Below are positions 62,415 to 64,000 of a DNA stretch of 64,000 nucleotides, in pieces; the first letter of the stretch is position 1; each line of letters opens with the position of its first letter. Under the pieces are notes generated by a model. That model was not told where the DNA came from, made no database searches, and was given only the letters and a program-made list of their open reading frames with translations. Position numbers and translations under genes: made by a program. This stretch comes from JAXMAR01 sp046350295. Lineage in GTDB: Bacteria > Planctomycetota > Planctomycetia > Gemmatales > Gemmataceae. The stretch is from contig JAXMAR010000012.1 in assembly GCA_046350295.1 (NCBI GenBank), positions 62,001 to 126,000 of the forward strand, read 5' to 3'.

Positions 62415-63422
62415 ATGGCAGAGCTGAGCGGCGAGGAGAAGGGGGCGCTGTTGCTCAAGAGCCTGGCCCCCGATGTGGTCGAGAAGGTGCTGGCCCGGCT
62501 GGGTCCGGCACGCGGCGCCCGCCTGCGCGCCGTCATGAGCAAGGTGGGGAGCGATCGGCAGGCCCTGACCGAAGTCCTCGCCGAGCTGCGCGGCGCCCTC
62601 ACCAACAAGAACGAAGCGCCGGCGACGTTGCCCATGCCAAGCCTCAGGGAACGCTCCGAAGCGGTTGGACAAGCCGAAGCGGCGCCGGCCGCCAGCGCGC
62701 CGCCGGGCGGCGCGGCGCAAGCGCTGGCCGCCCAGCTGCAGGACCCCGATCCGCTCAAGGCGCTCGCCGCGCTCCCCGCGGAACGCATCGCGCGCGTCCT
62801 CCAGGGAGAGACGACGCGCACGGCCTCGATCGTCCTTAACACGCTTGACATCGGCAAGGCGGGCGAGGCGTTCCGGCGTCTGCCGCCGGAGCAGCAGGCC
62901 GAGATCGCCGTCCAGTTCAGCACGCAGGGGATGCCGAACCTCGAGGTGGTCAAGCGGATGACGCAGGCGCTCGTGCAGAAGAGCCAGAAGCTCGAGGACA
63001 AGCCGGCGTTCGCGGAAGGGGCGGCCCGGCAGCGGAAAATGGCCGACATGCTGCGACTCCTCGACAAGCCGCAGCGCATGCAGGTCATCAAGGAGCTGGA
63101 GGCCAAGGCGCCCGAAGCCGCCGCCGCCATCAAACCCTTCCTCTATCGCTTCGACGACGTAGTCCGCGTCGACAACCGCTCGATGCAGAAGATCCTGAAG
63201 GAAGTCGACACCAAGAACCTCGCCCTGGCAATCCGCGACGCCGGCGAGCCGATCCGCGTCAAGTTCCTCAACAACCTGTCCAAGCGGGCGCAGGAAAGCC
63301 TGTCGGAGGAAATCGAGCTCGCCCGCTCGGCCTCCAAGGACGAAGTGCAACAGGCGGAAGGCGCGGTCGTCATGATCATCCAGAAGCTCGACCTCGCCGG
63401 CGAGCTGGTGATGACGGAATAG
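62415..63422 (+). CDS. fliG: flagellar motor switch protein FliG, 335 aa
   Basis: Rotor protein that couples stator torque to the switch. The N-terminal domain starts MAELSGEEKGALLLKSLAPD; the middle and C-terminal domains show IVLNTLDIGKAGEAFRRLPP, NLEVVKRMTQALVQKSQKLE, FLYRFDDVVRVDNRSMQKIL, KEVDTKNLALAIRDAGEPIR and VKFLNNLSKRAQESLSEEIE. The stator-facing charged residues (R and E/D pattern) of the C-terminal helix are visible. The start is 3 bases after the fliF stop, implying coupling. Confidence 0.95.
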   Translation: MAELSGEEKGALLLKSLAPDVVEKVLARLGPARGARLRAVMSKVGSDRQALTEVLAELRGALTNKNEAPATLPMPSLRERSEAVGQAEAAPAASAPPGGAAQALAAQLQDPDPLKALAALPAERIARVLQGETTRTASIVLNTLDIGKAGEAFRRLPPEQQAEIAVQFSTQGMPNLEVVKRMTQALVQKSQKLEDKPAFAEGAARQRKMADMLRLLDKPQRMQVIKELEAKAPEAAAAIKPFLYRFDDVVRVDNRSMQKILKEVDTKNLALAIRDAGEPIRVKFLNNLSKRAQESLSEEIELARSASKDEVQQAEGAVVMIIQKLDLAGELVMTE

Positions 63423-63432
63423 GGGTGGGGCG

Positions 63433-63473
63433 GGCCGCCTGGCCTGCCTTCGCGGTTGGCAGGCCAGGCGGCC
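63433..63473. repeat. perfect 16-bp inverted repeat between fliG and fliH
   Basis: GGCCGCCTGGCCTGCC and GGCAGGCCAGGCGGCC around a 9-base loop (TTCGCGGTT). It belongs to the GGCAGGCC family also seen at 27953. It lies within the flagellar operon between the fliG stop and the fliH start. Confidence 0.75.
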
Positions 63474-63501
63474 TGCTCCACGCGGTCTGACCGAGAAAAC
63501 T

Positions 63502-64000
63502 ATGACCAGCGAAGCGACCATCCGGCTGCCGTCGCGCCTTGTCGGCGTCGTCCGTTGCGACCCGGCGACCGAGCCGCCGCCGCCCATCCAGCCGATGCCG
63601 CTCCCGTCGCCGACGCCCTCGCACCAGGAAATTCAGGACGCCGAGGATCGGGCGCGTTTGCAGGCCCTGCTCGCCGGCCTTGGTCGGGCCGCGCAAGCCC
63701 TGCACGTCGAAATGACAAAGACGCTGGCCGAAATAAAGCTCGCGACCGTGGATGTGGCCCTCGCCGTCGCCTCCCACTTCATGATGGAGCGCATCCAGGC
63801 CGGCACGTTCCCGTTCGAGACACTGGTGACCCGCGCGCTGGAGCGTTTGGCCCCCGCGCGCCAGGCGACCGTCCTGGTCCACCCCGACGACCTGCGCCTT
63901 CTTCAAGAACGCGCCGGCGCCCATCCGTCGTTCACCGCGGTCGATCTGCGCTGGCTGGCCGACGCCTCGCTCCCGCGCGGCTCTTTCAGGATCGAGACGA
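63502..64000 (+). CDS. fliH: flagellar assembly protein FliH, partial (runs off the window)
   Basis: Begins MTSEATIRLPSRLVGVVRCD, then a Pro-rich linker (PPPPIQPMPLPSPTPSH) and a helical domain: RARLQALLAGLGRAAQALHV, MTKTLAEIKLATVDVALAVA and ERLAPARQATVLVHPDDLRL. This helix-hinge-PDD arrangement is the FliH/SctL fold, the stator of the export ATPase FliI. At least 166 residues lie inside the window with no stop codon; the family is about 200-260 aa. FliI should follow beyond the window edge. Confidence 0.88.
   Translation, partial: MTSEATIRLPSRLVGVVRCDPATEPPPPIQPMPLPSPTPSHQEIQDAEDRARLQALLAGLGRAAQALHVEMTKTLAEIKLATVDVALAVASHFMMERIQAGTFPFETLVTRALERLAPARQATVLVHPDDLRLLQERAGAHPSFTAVDLRWLADASLPRGSFRIET

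Overview
The window is about 66-70% GC. Its gene content points to the phylum Planctomycetota, most likely a Gemmataceae-type bacterium. Markers are two large DUF1549/DUF1553 (PSD1-type) proteins, a DUF1501 Tat-exported protein, a TIGR03067 protein, DUF4058 and Uma2 proteins, Hanks-type kinases with an FHA protein, an ECF-like sigma factor and many short intergenic palindromes. No rRNA, tRNA, complete insertion sequence or CRISPR array was seen.

Layout. 0.5-4.9 kb: a small zinc-ribbon protein, a degenerate membrane kinase, a RarD-type permease and a medium-chain oxidoreductase. 5.2-8.6 kb: an accessory island with lower GC. It holds a broken RepA-like AAA ATPase and a tightly overlapping operon of three genes of unknown function. 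8.8-16.8 kb: a PSD1 protein, a TAXI solute-binding protein, DUF4058, an acetyltransferase and secreted proteins. 17-19.3 kb: a lysophospholipid acyltransferase, dapF, and a probable immunity gene with a small toxin-domain gene. 19.4-27.9 kb: a DUF2090 aldolase, a FluC fluoride channel with a tandem DUF190 protein, an exported hydrolase, a TIM-barrel epimerase, DUF1015, YggS and YggU proteins, PssA and a stand-alone CoaB. 28.3-32.1 kb: a two-gene pyruvate:ferredoxin oxidoreductase. 32.5-37.7 kb: an MFS carrier with a large loop insertion, and carB on the minus strand with its middle broken by many indels. 38-45.1 kb: a TPR protein, deoC, a DUF1445 protein, a glycosyltransferase paired with a deacetylase-like protein, and a secreted protein. 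45.3-51.1 kb: a minus-strand PSD1, CBM3, DUF1501, Uma2 series. 51.3-53.9 kb: a toxin-antitoxin pair with a frameshifted PIN toxin, a palindrome mosaic, TIGR03067 and a sigma factor. 54-58 kb: a DSD1-type PLP enzyme, KDPG aldolase, KDG kinase, NAD(P)H-hydrate epimerase and a GNAT protein. 58.1-59.3 kb: FHA and kinase genes. 59.6-64 kb: the flagellar operon flgB-flgC-fliE-fliF-fliG-fliH, with fliH running off the end.

How the genes work together. Clear joint functions are the flagellar basal body and motor series, the Entner-Doudoroff tail (KDG kinase plus KDPG aldolase), the PFOR pair and the surface-glycan pair. PssA and the acyltransferase serve phospholipid synthesis. Single-base indels recur at several loci and are densest in carB, where protein similarity stays intact across the breaks. 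That pattern suggests sequence or assembly error at least as strongly as gene decay. Function assignments come from motif recognition only; no database search was run.
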